DNA of 49,033 nucleotides from JBIKVP01 sp044356745. Lineage in GTDB: Bacteria; Pseudomonadota; Alphaproteobacteria; Rhizobiales; Beijerinckiaceae. Location of the stretch: NCBI GenBank assembly GCA_044356745.1, contig JBIKVP010000006.1, positions 1-49,033 of the forward strand, written 5' to 3'. Below, one piece after another: positions 26,544-35,142 of the stretch. Position numbers and translations under genes: made by a program. Position 1 is the first letter of the stretch; each line of letters starts with the position of its first letter. The notes under the pieces were generated by a model. That model saw nothing but the letters and a program-made list of their open reading frames with translations. It made no database searches and was not told the DNA's origin.

Positions 26544-28384
26544 GTGCATTTCTCATCGAAAATATGGCGCCTTTAATGTTTGCGGCACTCGTTGCGATGT
26601 TGCTTCTGGGCTACCCCGTCGCTTTTGCATTAGCTGCTAATGGTCTTGTCTTTGGGTTGATCGGGATTGAAATGGGGCTGTTTCAGCCTGATTTCCTTCA
26701 AGCTTTGCCTGAACGGATTTATGGCATCATGAACAATGATGTGCTGCTTGCCATTCCTTTTTTTACGTTCATGGGGCTCGTGTTAGAGCGTTCAGGGATG
26801 GCTGAAGATCTCCTCGATACGATTGGTCAGCTGTTTGGTACAATCAAAGGAGGATTAGCCTATGCGGTCGTGTTTGTCGGAGCGCTCCTTGCTGCAACAA
26901 CAGGGGTTGTCGCTGCCTCTGTGATCTCAATGGGGCTGATCTCTTTGCCCATTATGTTGCGCTACGGATATGATCGCCGCTTAGCCGCAGGTGTTATTGC
27001 CGCCTCTGGTACTTTAGCACAAATTATTCCGCCTTCACTCGTCCTTATCGTATTGGCGGATCAACTCGGGCGCTCAGTTGGAGATATGTATGAAGCGGCC
27101 TTTATTCCAGGGCTGGTGCTTGCAAGCATGTATGCAGGTTATATTTTCCTGATCACACTCTGGAATAAAGAGGCAGGACCCGGCCTTCCTGTTGAAGCGA
27201 TTGGTTATCGGGAAGATAACGGAGCGCGTGGCGTTTGGCAGCTTGGTATTCTCACAGCTTTTTCAGGGTTGGTCGGCTATTATATTGTTTCACAAACGGA
27301 TGTAAAAGGTGGCGCTGATTTTGTCATTCTCGTGATGTCAGTTGGGGTGCTGGTCTCATTTTTGAGTGCAATGTTTAATCGGCTTTTTGGCGCACGCCAT
27401 CTTGTGATGACAGCGCTGGCTTTCGGTGTGTTTTTCATGGGCTGGTACTTTCTCAAGCAAACGGATCATGTCCGCCTTGGTTTGTTTTCAGAGGCACTTG
27501 CTGCCGGTGCGCTTTACGCTCTGATTACTGGTATCCTTGAACAGGTAACACGTTTCAAATTGATCTCACGGATTGCGGAGCAGGTGACGTTTGTCATGGT
27601 TCCTCCCTTGGGACTGATCTTTTTGGTGTTAGGGACGATTTTCATCGGTGTCGCAACGCCTACCGAAGGGGGGGCGATGGGCGCAACGGGTGCCGTTGTG
27701 CTTGCAGGTATTAAGCGCGCATTGAGCGGTGAAAAAAAACGCTTTAATCTTGACATGATCAGGCAAGCAACCTTTGCAACGGCTAAGCTTTCTGCGTTTG
27801 TGATGTTTATTCTCGTGGGTGCGCGTGTTTTTTCACTCACTTTTTACGGTGTATCGGGGCATGTGTGGGTTGAGCACCTTCTCACATCGCTTCCTGGTGG
27901 TCAGATCGGTTTTCTTGTTGTTGTCAATACACTGATCTTTTTGCTCGCCTTCTTCCTTGATTTCTTTGAATTGGCTTTCATCATTATTCCTTTAATTGGG
28001 CCTGTCGCTGACAAGATGGGTATTGATCTGATCTGGCTTGGTGTGATGCTCGCTGTGAATATGCAGACGAGTTTTATGCATCCGCCTTTTGGTTTTGCTT
28101 TATTTTATTTGCGCTCAGTGGCTCCTCACAATCCTTATATCGACAAGGTCACTCAACGGATGACGCAACCGGTGACCACAGCGCAGATTTATTGGGGTGC
28201 GGTGCCTTTCGTGATTATTCAATGCATTATGGTTGCGCTGGTGATCACCTTCCCTCAAATGGTGATGCATTACAAAAAGTCACAAAAAACAATTGGTACG
28301 CAGCAAATTGAACAGAATTTACAAAATCTTACGCCGACGTTTGATCTGCCCCCGCCTGATCTGAGCACTGTGCCAACTCCGTAA
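26540..28384 (+). CDS. TRAP transporter large permease (DctM family), extended form
   Basis: A 614-residue large permease; ordinary DctM proteins have about 430 residues, so this is the extended subgroup. The N-terminal core has PVAFALAANGLVFG, SLVLIVLADQ and the family's PP-S motif IPPS; an inserted region at about 225-330 adds extra predicted helices (GILTAFSGLVGYYIVS, FLSAMFNRLF, FGVFFMGWYFL), after which the DctM core resumes with PPLGLIFLVLGTIFIGVATPTEGGAMGA. Partner of the small permease encoded just before. The substrate could be a C4-dicarboxylate or another organic acid. Its 3' end overlaps a convergent gene by 56 bases. Confidence 0.93.
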   Translation: MSAFLIENMAPLMFAALVAMLLLGYPVAFALAANGLVFGLIGIEMGLFQPDFLQALPERIYGIMNNDVLLAIPFFTFMGLVLERSGMAEDLLDTIGQLFGTIKGGLAYAVVFVGALLAATTGVVAASVISMGLISLPIMLRYGYDRRLAAGVIAASGTLAQIIPPSLVLIVLADQLGRSVGDMYEAAFIPGLVLASMYAGYIFLITLWNKEAGPGLPVEAIGYREDNGARGVWQLGILTAFSGLVGYYIVSQTDVKGGADFVILVMSVGVLVSFLSAMFNRLFGARHLVMTALAFGVFFMGWYFLKQTDHVRLGLFSEALAAGALYALITGILEQVTRFKLISRIAEQVTFVMVPPLGLIFLVLGTIFIGVATPTEGGAMGATGAVVLAGIKRALSGEKKRFNLDMIRQATFATAKLSAFVMFILVGARVFSLTFYGVSGHVWVEHLLTSLPGGQIGFLVVVNTLIFLLAFFLDFFELAFIIIPLIGPVADKMGIDLIWLGVMLAVNMQTSFMHPPFGFALFYLRSVAPHNPYIDKVTQRMTQPVTTAQIYWGAVPFVIIQCIMVALVITFPQMVMHYKKSQKTIGTQQIEQNLQNLTPTFDLPPPDLSTVPTP

Positions 28385-28775
28385 GCAGTGGATTATGAGT
28401 GTTGCCTGTTCTTTTGGCGGCTGTGGCCCATTGCTCCAGTTTTTCCAAAAGCTGCTCGCGTATAACGTTTGGATCAGGTGCTGGTGCAGTGCGCCCTTGT
28501 CTTTTTTTGTTGGGTTCTCGTGACATATTATCTCCTTGCGTATTATCCTCTTCGCTTTGTGCCAAATCCAGTTGACATAGACGATCAAGCGTTGTCACCA
28601 ACGCGCCGATATCACGTGCAAGCCCTGTAGAGCTTCCTGAAAGCGTAGGGGCATCACGCAAACATGTTTCAAGCTGATCAAGGTAATGATCAACCAGCGT
28701 CCATAATCGCTCAATAAACGCTTGTTTGCGCTTTAAAGGTGTTAGTGGCTTTTTTTTCGTCTCTGGAGTAGGCAT
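28329..28775 (-). CDS. Conserved hypothetical protein, charged, helical
   Basis: A 148-residue protein with no recognised family. The N-terminus is basic (TKKKPLTPLKRKQ), the middle contains LARDIGALVTTLDRLCQLD, which looks like an amphipathic helix pair, and the C-terminal part is again helical (IREQLLEKLEQWA). The end overlaps the convergent dctM by 56 bases, and the start is 41 bases from the divergent 5-formyltetrahydrofolate cyclo-ligase gene. The alternative frame at 28319-28588 is a shadow. Real coding potential is likely from the composition, but function is unknown. Confidence 0.65.
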   Translation of the reverse strand: MPTPETKKKPLTPLKRKQAFIERLWTLVDHYLDQLETCLRDAPTLSGSSTGLARDIGALVTTLDRLCQLDLAQSEEDNTQGDNMSREPNKKRQGRTAPAPDPNVIREQLLEKLEQWATAAKRTGNTHNPLLTELAQCSDQAGADQTSA

Positions 28776-28816
28776 AATCTAATTTAACACTGCGCTTAAA
28801 AGCGGGGATAACTTTT

Positions 28817-29425
28817 TTGGATACTCAGCACGTGTCTTTGAATGAACCATCGCCTATTGATCTTAAACAGGCCATTCGTGAAGAGGCTCTTCGTACGCGC
28901 GATGGTTTGAATTTAGAGCAGCGCGACTCTGCGACGACGGTGATGACCTCACGTGTTTTAACGTATTTGATGACACTTGAGCCTTTTACATCGGTTGCAG
29001 GCTATAGCCCAATTCGCTCTGAAATAAATCCGCTTTCTTTAATGAACTCTTTGATTATACAGGGTAAAACACTCGCGCTCCCCGTGATTTTTGGTCGCGA
29101 CTTGTTGTTTCGCCAATGGCTGACCTATACACCGCTCATTACCCGTCAATGGGGTTTGCGGGAGCCTGATCATGATGCACCACTCCTTTTGCCGGATGTA
29201 TTACTTGTTCCGCTTGTGGCGTTTGATGCGCAAAACCACCGCTTAGGATATGGCAAAGGATATTATGATCGTGCGCTTAAAGTGCTGCGTGAACAAAAGC
29301 ACATCATTGCTATTGGGGTCGGCTATGAGGTGCAACGGGTTCATGATATTCCCGTTGAAGACCATGATGAGCCGCTTGATGTGATCATAACAGATCAAGC
29401 GCTCTATGCGCTTAACAAAGGCTGA
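28817..29425 (+). CDS. 5-formyltetrahydrofolate cyclo-ligase
   Basis: A 202-residue enzyme that converts 5-formyl-THF to 5,10-methenyl-THF with ATP. It contains the family signature GYGKGYYDR (144-152), RSEINP (about 67-72) and the C-terminal HDIPVEDHDEPLDVIITD. The start is a TTG at 28817, with GGGGA about 8 bases upstream; no ATG exists near the N-terminus. In many bacteria this gene lies downstream of zapA and the 6S RNA, but neither is here (only 41 bases separate it from the divergent gene). It leads an operon with the YmdB-type phosphoesterase 4 bases on. Confidence 0.94.
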   Translation: MDTQHVSLNEPSPIDLKQAIREEALRTRDGLNLEQRDSATTVMTSRVLTYLMTLEPFTSVAGYSPIRSEINPLSLMNSLIIQGKTLALPVIFGRDLLFRQWLTYTPLITRQWGLREPDHDAPLLLPDVLLVPLVAFDAQNHRLGYGKGYYDRALKVLREQKHIIAIGVGYEVQRVHDIPVEDHDEPLDVIITDQALYALNKG

Positions 29426-29429
29426 TGTG

Positions 29430-30251
29430 ATGCGATTGTTGTTTTTAGGCGATATTGTCGGAAAAGCGGGACGCCAAGCTGTTGTCAAACAACTTCCAGA
29501 TTTGCGTAAGAACTGGAAGCTCGACGGTGTTGTGATCAATGGCGAAAATGCAGCGGGCGGCTTTGGCATTACAGAGAGCATCGTTGAAGAACTGATTGAT
29601 GCCGGCGCCGATGCGATTACGCTTGGTAATCATGCCTTTGATCAGCGTGAAGCATTGATTTTTATTACGCGCACCCCGCGTCTTGTACGCCCTGTCAATT
29701 ATCCCAATGGAACACCTGGGCGCGGGGCAACACTGGTTGATTTACACAACGGGGCACGGCTTCTTGTTGTTAATGTCATGGGACGCCTCTTTATGGATGC
29801 AATGGATGATCCGTTTGCAGCCCTTAATCGCGAATTGGAACTTGCGCCTCTCGAGCGTGTGAGTGATGCGATTATTGTTGATATTCACGCTGAAGCCACG
29901 AGCGAGAAACAGGCCTTTGGTTATTTTTGTGATGGTCGTGCAAGTTTAGTGGTTGGCACGCATACTCATGTTCCCTCGGCGGATGCCCGTATTTTGAGTG
30001 GTGGAACCGCCTTTCAAACGGATGCGGGAATGTGCGGCGATTATGATTCGGTGATAGGCTTTCACAAGGACGAACCCCTACGGCGGATGGTGGAAAAAAC
30101 ACCGGGATCTAAGTGGGAAGCGGCGAGCGGTGTTGGCACTCTTTGCGGTGTTGCTGTTGAGACAGATGATTCTACTGGTTTGGCACGCTTTATTGCGCCT
30201 GTGCGTTTAGGATCCATCTTGCGAGAGGCGATCCCTGAATTCTGGGTCTAG
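29430..30251 (+). CDS. TIGR00282 / YmdB-family metallophosphoesterase
   Basis: A 273-residue calcineurin-like phosphoesterase; the Bacillus YmdB has 2',3'- and 3',5'-cyclic nucleotide phosphodiesterase activity. The binuclear metal motifs are FLGDIVG (D8), NGENAAGG, LGNHAFDQ, VDIHAEATSEK and VGTHTHVPSAD, all intact. The frame extends upstream to 29406, but the ATG at 29430 has AAAGG upstream and matches the normal MRLLFLGDI start. It lies 4 bases after the cyclo-ligase gene and 81 bases before yebC, a conserved order in alphaproteobacteria. Confidence 0.95.
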   Translation: MRLLFLGDIVGKAGRQAVVKQLPDLRKNWKLDGVVINGENAAGGFGITESIVEELIDAGADAITLGNHAFDQREALIFITRTPRLVRPVNYPNGTPGRGATLVDLHNGARLLVVNVMGRLFMDAMDDPFAALNRELELAPLERVSDAIIVDIHAEATSEKQAFGYFCDGRASLVVGTHTHVPSADARILSGGTAFQTDAGMCGDYDSVIGFHKDEPLRRMVEKTPGSKWEAASGVGTLCGVAVETDDSTGLARFIAPVRLGSILREAIPEFWV

Positions 30252-30332
30252 TGTGTTTTAAAAAAATAGTTGCCAAATATTCGGGAGCTGGCAAAAAAGC
30301 TCCCATCATCATCATGGATAAGGACGAGGGCT

Positions 30333-31082
30333 ATGGCCGGTCATTCCCAATTTAAAAATATTATGCATCGTAAGGGGCGCCAAGATGCAGTGCGCTCTAA
30401 GCTATTTTCAAAGTTAGGGCGCGAGATTACCGTTGCAGCAAAAATGGGTTTGCCGGATCCGAATATGAATCCGCGTTTGCGCGCTGCAATTATCGCTGCA
30501 CGGGTTGAAAATATGCCTAAAGATAATATTGAGCGGGCGATTAAGAAATCCCAAGGTGGGGAAGGCGATAATTATGAGGAAGTCCGCTATGAGGGCTACG
30601 CGCCGGGCGGGGTTGCTTTGATCGTCGAAGCTCTCACCGACAATCGTAACCGCACGGCTCCTGATGTACGTTCCTATTTTGCTAAATTCGGTGGTAATTT
30701 GGGTGAAACAGGCGCTGTATCTTTCATGTTTGATCGTTTGGGCGTGATTGAATATCCTGCAACCGTTGCAAATGCAGATACGATGCTGGAAGCTGCGATT
30801 GAGGCTGGTGCTGAAGATGTCGTATCAGGCAGTGATACTCACGAGATTTTCACCGCGGTGGATGCGCTCAATGAGGTTGCGAAAGCACTTGAAGCCCAAT
30901 TTGGCGAGCCTCAAAAAGCGACTCTCACATGGAAGCCGCAAAACACCGTTGCCGTTGATGACGACGCCGCCGAAAAAATTCTCAAACTTTATAATATGCT
31001 TGATAATCATGACGATGTGCAGCACGTTTATGGAAATTTTGAAATTTCAGAAACTTTTATGGCCAAAATGGCCGCTTCATAA
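30333..31082 (+). CDS. yebC: YebC/PmpR family transcriptional/translational regulator
   Basis: A 249-residue protein, MAGHSQFKNIMHRKGRQDA, complete in its three-domain fold; the KNI.HRKG(R/A)QDA start, PKDNIERAIKK and NRTAPDVRSYFAKFGGNLG are family hallmarks. YebC-type proteins bind DNA as regulators, and recent work links YebC to relief of ribosome stalling at proline stretches. The start is the ATG at 30333, with GAGG upstream; the ORF opens 21 codons earlier. Confidence 0.96.
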   Translation: MAGHSQFKNIMHRKGRQDAVRSKLFSKLGREITVAAKMGLPDPNMNPRLRAAIIAARVENMPKDNIERAIKKSQGGEGDNYEEVRYEGYAPGGVALIVEALTDNRNRTAPDVRSYFAKFGGNLGETGAVSFMFDRLGVIEYPATVANADTMLEAAIEAGAEDVVSGSDTHEIFTAVDALNEVAKALEAQFGEPQKATLTWKPQNTVAVDDDAAEKILKLYNMLDNHDDVQHVYGNFEISETFMAKMAAS

Positions 31083-31145
31083 GGTGTATATCGTGGTACA
31101 TGCAGCGCTTACTGCTTAAAATAAATCAGGGGAAGCGTGAAACAG

Positions 31146-31175
31146 TTGACGACACCCCCTTTTCAGGCGTATTAA
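31146..31175 (+). promoter_or_regulatory. Predicted sigma-70 promoter of rpmB
   Basis: TTGACG (31146-31151), 18-base spacer, TATTAA (31170-31175). It lies 44 bases before the rpmB start and after the yebC gene. A start with AAGGAA directly before the ATG follows. Confidence 0.5.
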
Positions 31176-31218
31176 GCGGGATCATATCTCGTCTGCATTT
31201 AGACTTAAGGAACGTAAC

Positions 31219-31506
31219 ATGTCACGTCGTTGTGAATTAACAGGGATTTCCCCCATGAGCGGCCATCTGGTGAGCCACTCAAACCGCAAAACAAAGCGCG
31301 TTTTCCGTCCCAATTTGTGTAATGTGACATTGCAATCTGAAGTCTTAGGACGTGCAATTCGTTTTCGTATCGCAGCTGCTGCCCTGCGCACCGTTGAGCA
31401 TCGCGGTGGTCTTGATGCTTTCCTAGCAAAAGCTAGCGAAGCTGAATTGTCACCTTCTGCTCGCGTTATCAAACGTGAAATCGCCAAAAAGCAAACTGCT
31501 GCTTAA
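31219..31506 (+). CDS. rpmB: 50S ribosomal protein L28
   Basis: A 95-residue ribosomal protein, MSRRCELTGISPMSGHLVSH, with the basic centre NRKTKRVFRPNLCNV; the CxxT/S pattern is reduced to one N-terminal Cys as in many alphaproteobacteria. The AAGGAA ribosome site is 9 bases upstream. It has its own promoter and terminator. Confidence 0.98.
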   Translation: MSRRCELTGISPMSGHLVSHSNRKTKRVFRPNLCNVTLQSEVLGRAIRFRIAAAALRTVEHRGGLDAFLAKASEAELSPSARVIKREIAKKQTAA

Positions 31507-31540
31507 GTAATCGCTTTTTTGCTCATCATATGATTGTTTT

Positions 31541-31571
31541 AAGCCCACACTGTTTTCAATGTGGGCTTTTT
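31541..31571 (+). terminator. Rho-independent terminator after rpmB
   Basis: AAGCCCACA / TGTGGGCTT 9-bp stem with a 10-base loop and a TTTTT tail. Confidence 0.93.
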
Positions 31572-31617
31572 GCGTAGACATGGTGCAGTTGGGAAGGCGC
31601 GCTTTGGAAAGCAACCG

Positions 31618-31691
31618 GCGGGTGTAGCTCAATGGTAGAGCGAGAGCTTCCCAAGCTCAAGACGAGGGTTCGATTCCCTTCACCCGCTCCA
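31618..31691 (+). tRNA. tRNA-Gly (anticodon CCC)
   Basis: A 74-nt cloverleaf: acceptor GCGGGTG / CACCCGC, discriminator T and encoded CCA. The D arm is GCTCAATGGTAGAGC; the anticodon loop TTCCCAA reads CCC, for GGG codons; the T arm is AGGGTTCGATTCCCT. The anticodon stem has one A-A mismatch at its base. Located between the rpmB terminator and a convergent gene. Confidence 0.96.
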
Positions 31692-31762
31692 AATGTATTT
31701 GCAATTTTTATCGAGCCCTTGATTAATTACGAACGGTTTTGCATGTCACGAGTAGCATCGCC

Positions 31763-32761
31763 TTATTTTACAAGTGCTTTTGCCTGTTCAACCCATTTTT
31801 CGCGTTGAATGCGTCCAGGGAAGGCGAGGTAGCTGCCGACCCATGTAATTTCATCATCTGTCCATACGGCGATTTGATGAAAGTGCCAGATTCCAAGTGA
31901 ATGAAGCCGTCCTTCATTTAGTTTGGCGATGCCCTTGATGATTTTGAGATCATCGCCCTTGCCCTCAATCGGGCTGATATAACCTACTGGGCGTTTTCCG
32001 CTATGCTGCTCTTCGCCTTCCACCGCAGGCATCAGTGGTGGCAGTATAGGTTGTGGGCTTAACGCAACAGTTTCGACAGCTTGTACTATGGGAGTCTCTT
32101 TTTTCGCTTTAGGAGCCGCTTTTATTTTTTGAGGGGATGGTGCGTTATTGCTGCTTGCAGTACTCGCATCGTTTTTATCTGTCTGTGTCTTTGAAGCAAT
32201 CTTGGGCTTCGAAACAACCTTGATCGTTTTTGGTTTTTTAACCTCAGTGATAAGGGCGGGTTCTGGTGCTGACTGAAGTGGTGTTGCTTGTTTTGATGAT
32301 GTTTTTTTAACGGGTGCTTTGAGTGGTTTATTGTTAGGTTTAGCGGTGCTTGTGAGGGGAGGTTCAACGGATACATCTGTTGAAGAAGTCACAATCTCAG
32401 GAACAGGGGCTAATACCGTCACACCATGCATAATAGGTTCTTGTATATGTTCTTGTGTGTGGCGCGGCAATACACTCACAGGCTCAGCCACTTGCGCTTT
32501 AAGCCATGATCCGGCAACGCAACCTAACACATAAAAACCAAGAAGAATCACGCCGCTTTCAAGCCATACCCCTGTCCGTCCGGGAAGTACTTTGAGCAAC
32601 ATGAGAACAGTTGCAATGGCAACAAAGCCTACAGCAGGAAAGAGCCATGCGCTCCAACGCGTTGTATCTGTGCCGTGGCGTTGTGTGAGCGCTCCAACCA
32701 CAATACCCACACCTAAAGCGAGGACGGCAGCAATCCAATAATGGGAGAGTACAAACCACAT
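31763..32761 (-). CDS. Two-helix membrane protein with C-terminal helix-hairpin-helix-like domain
   Basis: A 332-residue protein. The N-terminus has three hydrophobic segments (about 5-22, 37-60 and 69-88), followed by a long Lys/Pro/Thr/Ser-rich region (about 110-245, low complexity). The C-terminal ~65 residues, beginning at GDDLKIIKGIAKLNEGRLHS, resemble the helix-hairpin-helix domain found fused to various rhizobial proteins, including the YLAFPGRIQREKW ending. In a tandem with the OmpA-family gene 11 bases upstream, so probably an envelope operon. Function unknown. Confidence 0.75.
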   Translation of the reverse strand: MWFVLSHYWIAAVLALGVGIVVGALTQRHGTDTTRWSAWLFPAVGFVAIATVLMLLKVLPGRTGVWLESGVILLGFYVLGCVAGSWLKAQVAEPVSVLPRHTQEHIQEPIMHGVTVLAPVPEIVTSSTDVSVEPPLTSTAKPNNKPLKAPVKKTSSKQATPLQSAPEPALITEVKKPKTIKVVSKPKIASKTQTDKNDASTASSNNAPSPQKIKAAPKAKKETPIVQAVETVALSPQPILPPLMPAVEGEEQHSGKRPVGYISPIEGKGDDLKIIKGIAKLNEGRLHSLGIWHFHQIAVWTDDEITWVGSYLAFPGRIQREKWVEQAKALVK

Positions 32762-32772
32762 GCGCCTAATCC

Positions 32773-34506
32773 TTATTTAACGAGAAATTCAATACGACGG
32801 TTTCTGGCTTTTGCTTCATCATTTTCATTGGGTACAAGGGGACGCGATGAACCATAACCAGTTGCAATAACACGTGATGTTTCAATGGATGCGCTGGTTA
32901 GATAATCAGCAACAGCTTGTGCACGCCTGCGTGATAAATCAACATTAGTCGCTTCGTCGCCATCATTATCGGTATGTCCACTGATATGTACGCTGCCTTC
33001 AGGACAACGTTTGAGCAGAAAAACAAGATTATCAAGCAGACCAAAAGAGTCTTTATAAATGTTGGCATTGCCACTTTCAAACAGGATACGCCCACGTCCC
33101 ATAAGGTCGACAAGGTTATTCTGACATTCTGAAGGGGGGATAACAGTGTCAGGCAAGCGCACTTCAATGGCTGCTGTCCCCTTCCAGTTTGCAGGGAGCA
33201 TACTTGCAATCTGACTGCGAATATCGTCGCGTGCGCGCTCATATAGCGCTTCTCCTGTCACTTTGAGCGTTGTATCGCTTACATCCACACGACCACGTGA
33301 GAGACGCGCGAGTTGATCAAGTGCGGTGCTCAGTGCCGTTAAATAACTGGCTGGTGCTCCAGCTGCGATTTTTGTTTGATCTTGTAAGCCTTCACCTAAA
33401 AAACGACGCCGTACAATCGTTGCAAGATCAGCTTTGGTTTTTGCGTCAGGCACATATCCAGTAAGCGTAATATAGCGCGCATCGCGTACGGCGCTCATCG
33501 TGTAAGGACTGACTTTTCCGACCGATATATCAACGTTCCCTGCCTGAACACCACCGGGTAAGATATTTGCAAATGACCGAGTTACCTCTTGGTCAGACTG
33601 CGCATCCCGTGCATGACCTATAATTGATAGGGTTTTATCGGTTAGCGTGACTTTACCCTCATCAAATTTTGTTAAAGCGCGCAACGCAAACGTTGTGACA
33701 GCTTTAAAATCAATGCCTGACGGTAAACCGTTCGCAAGCCGTTGTTGATCAAGGACTTTGCGCCCATCGCTTGCTGCATTTTCAAGAGCATTTTGGCGCA
33801 AGTTTAAAGAGGGTGCGTAACCTGAAAGTGTGTAGCCCTCCGCATTTTTTTGCGCAGTCCAAATAAAAGGTGAAACCTGAGCGATTTTAATTTCTTGACG
33901 CACGATTTTGATTGTTTGCGGCAGTTGTTGTAGGGCGCTCTCAAGCTGCTCAAATGTGTTCACATCTTTAACGATACCCGTGATGCTGTAAGATGCATCT
34001 GTGAAATTAATCTGCCCCTCAGATAACAATGAGAGATGTTGAAGCGCACTCAGTAATGCAACAGATGTGTCGGGCGCTGCGCCACGGGCAAGGGACGTTT
34101 GATCTTTAATCGTTTGATTTGAAAAAGTATCACGCAGAGTCTGTCGCACGCGCTCAGCGCTTTCAGGGGGCACATAGCCTGTTACCGTGACACCTGAGGC
34201 ATCGCGTTTAAATTCTGTCACAAAAGGTTTGATCTCAGGCGGCAGAATAAGGGTCGATATCACATGACGCACGCCTTCAACTGTGCCGACGCGGCTTTTT
34301 AATTGATGAATTGCATCTTCAGAAGGCATTTGGCCGCGCAGCAGCACATCTCGCCCCTCAACGGCAATGACAGCAGGCATATCGCTCAATGCGACTTGAA
34401 CACGTTGCTGCACATCCGCTTCAAGTTGATTGATACGCCACAGGTTCACACCGACCCATAGCACGATTAGAACGGGGAAACCCCACCACCACAAGCGCGG
34501 CTGCAT
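32773..34506 (-). CDS. OmpA-family protein with a BON-like domain and three internal repeats
   Basis: A 577-residue envelope protein starting with the ATG at 34506 (strong GGAGG site upstream; 15 codons of open frame before it are not needed). An N-terminal anchor (about residues 5-22) precedes a BON-like segment (about 30-90). Then come three related ~120-residue units starting PF/PY…GVTVTGYVP, …GYTLSGYAP and …YITLTGYVP (residues about 94, 213 and 334), each followed by conserved D…A.G and L..L..L..G motifs. The C-terminal OmpA domain begins near residue 470 with ILFESGNANI and contains HISGHTDNDG and SRRRAQAVADYL, which would bind peptidoglycan. A role in envelope integrity is inferred. It forms an operon with the helix-hairpin membrane protein downstream. 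Confidence 0.88.
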   Translation of the reverse strand: MQPRLWWWGFPVLIVLWVGVNLWRINQLEADVQQRVQVALSDMPAVIAVEGRDVLLRGQMPSEDAIHQLKSRVGTVEGVRHVISTLILPPEIKPFVTEFKRDASGVTVTGYVPPESAERVRQTLRDTFSNQTIKDQTSLARGAAPDTSVALLSALQHLSLLSEGQINFTDASYSITGIVKDVNTFEQLESALQQLPQTIKIVRQEIKIAQVSPFIWTAQKNAEGYTLSGYAPSLNLRQNALENAASDGRKVLDQQRLANGLPSGIDFKAVTTFALRALTKFDEGKVTLTDKTLSIIGHARDAQSDQEVTRSFANILPGGVQAGNVDISVGKVSPYTMSAVRDARYITLTGYVPDAKTKADLATIVRRRFLGEGLQDQTKIAAGAPASYLTALSTALDQLARLSRGRVDVSDTTLKVTGEALYERARDDIRSQIASMLPANWKGTAAIEVRLPDTVIPPSECQNNLVDLMGRGRILFESGNANIYKDSFGLLDNLVFLLKRCPEGSVHISGHTDNDGDEATNVDLSRRRAQAVADYLTSASIETSRVIATGYGSSRPLVPNENDEAKARNRRIEFLVK

Positions 34507-34641
34507 ACCGTCCTCCAAACACTTCTCACAACGCCAACAGGCATAACGCAATCTTTAAGTCGTGATTTAGGCTTGTGGGACACTTATCGTCAAGCGAAAG
34601 TCGTCAAAAGGTAGGGTATGTCCCCATCTCCTCAACAGCGT

Positions 34642-35142
34642 CTATGTATAGGGATTGGCAATTCCAAGGGTGTCAAGTGCTTTAATCTCGGCGAACTCCA
34701 TCGCGGTTGCCTCCTCCTCCTCCTCATGGTCATAACCAAGAAGGTGCAAAAAACCGTGGATGATCAAGTGCAGTGTGTGGTGTTCAAACGTTTTGTTTTC
34801 CTCTAAAGCTTCTCGCTGCATAGTTTGAAAGCTCAAAATAATATCTCCAAGTGGGAGAGGCTGATCAGGAATCGCACGTTCAGCCGCAGGAAATGACAAC
34901 ACATTCGTGGGTTTATCAAATCCGCGCCATTGTTTGTTGAGAGCTTGAATTTGGGCGTCATTTGAGAATAACATGCATACCATCAATGGCGGCGTCATAT
35001 CATCACAGGCATCGCGCACCGTATGCCATGCCGCGTCAACGGCGCGACGCACAAAAACATCCAGATCGCCCAAAATGTTCCACTCTGGATCGGTGCAAGC
35101 CACATCGCACACAATGGTTTCTGTCATCGATGGATGAGGCAT
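34642..35142 (-). CDS. ybeY: Endoribonuclease YbeY (rRNA maturation, zinc-dependent)
   Basis: A 166-residue metal-dependent single-strand RNase needed for 16S rRNA 3'-end maturation and late ribosome quality control. The zinc motif HxxxHxxxxxH is intact at H129, H133 and H139 (HGFLHLLGYDH). The start ATG overlaps the stop of the CobW-like gene (TGATG), with AGAGG upstream. In most bacteria ybeY lies next to phoH and a CorC/lnt gene; here none is present and it is instead coupled to a GTPase of the metal-handling type. Tail residues EEEEEA after the motif are unremarkable. Confidence 0.95.
   Translation of the reverse strand: MPHPSMTETIVCDVACTDPEWNILGDLDVFVRRAVDAAWHTVRDACDDMTPPLMVCMLFSNDAQIQALNKQWRGFDKPTNVLSFPAAERAIPDQPLPLGDIILSFQTMQREALEENKTFEHHTLHLIIHGFLHLLGYDHEEEEEATAMEFAEIKALDTLGIANPYT

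Noticed and set aside
28776..28816. Search for 6S RNA upstream of the 5-formyl-THF cyclo-ligase gene
   Set aside because: Only 41 bases are available, so a ~160-nt 6S RNA cannot fit.
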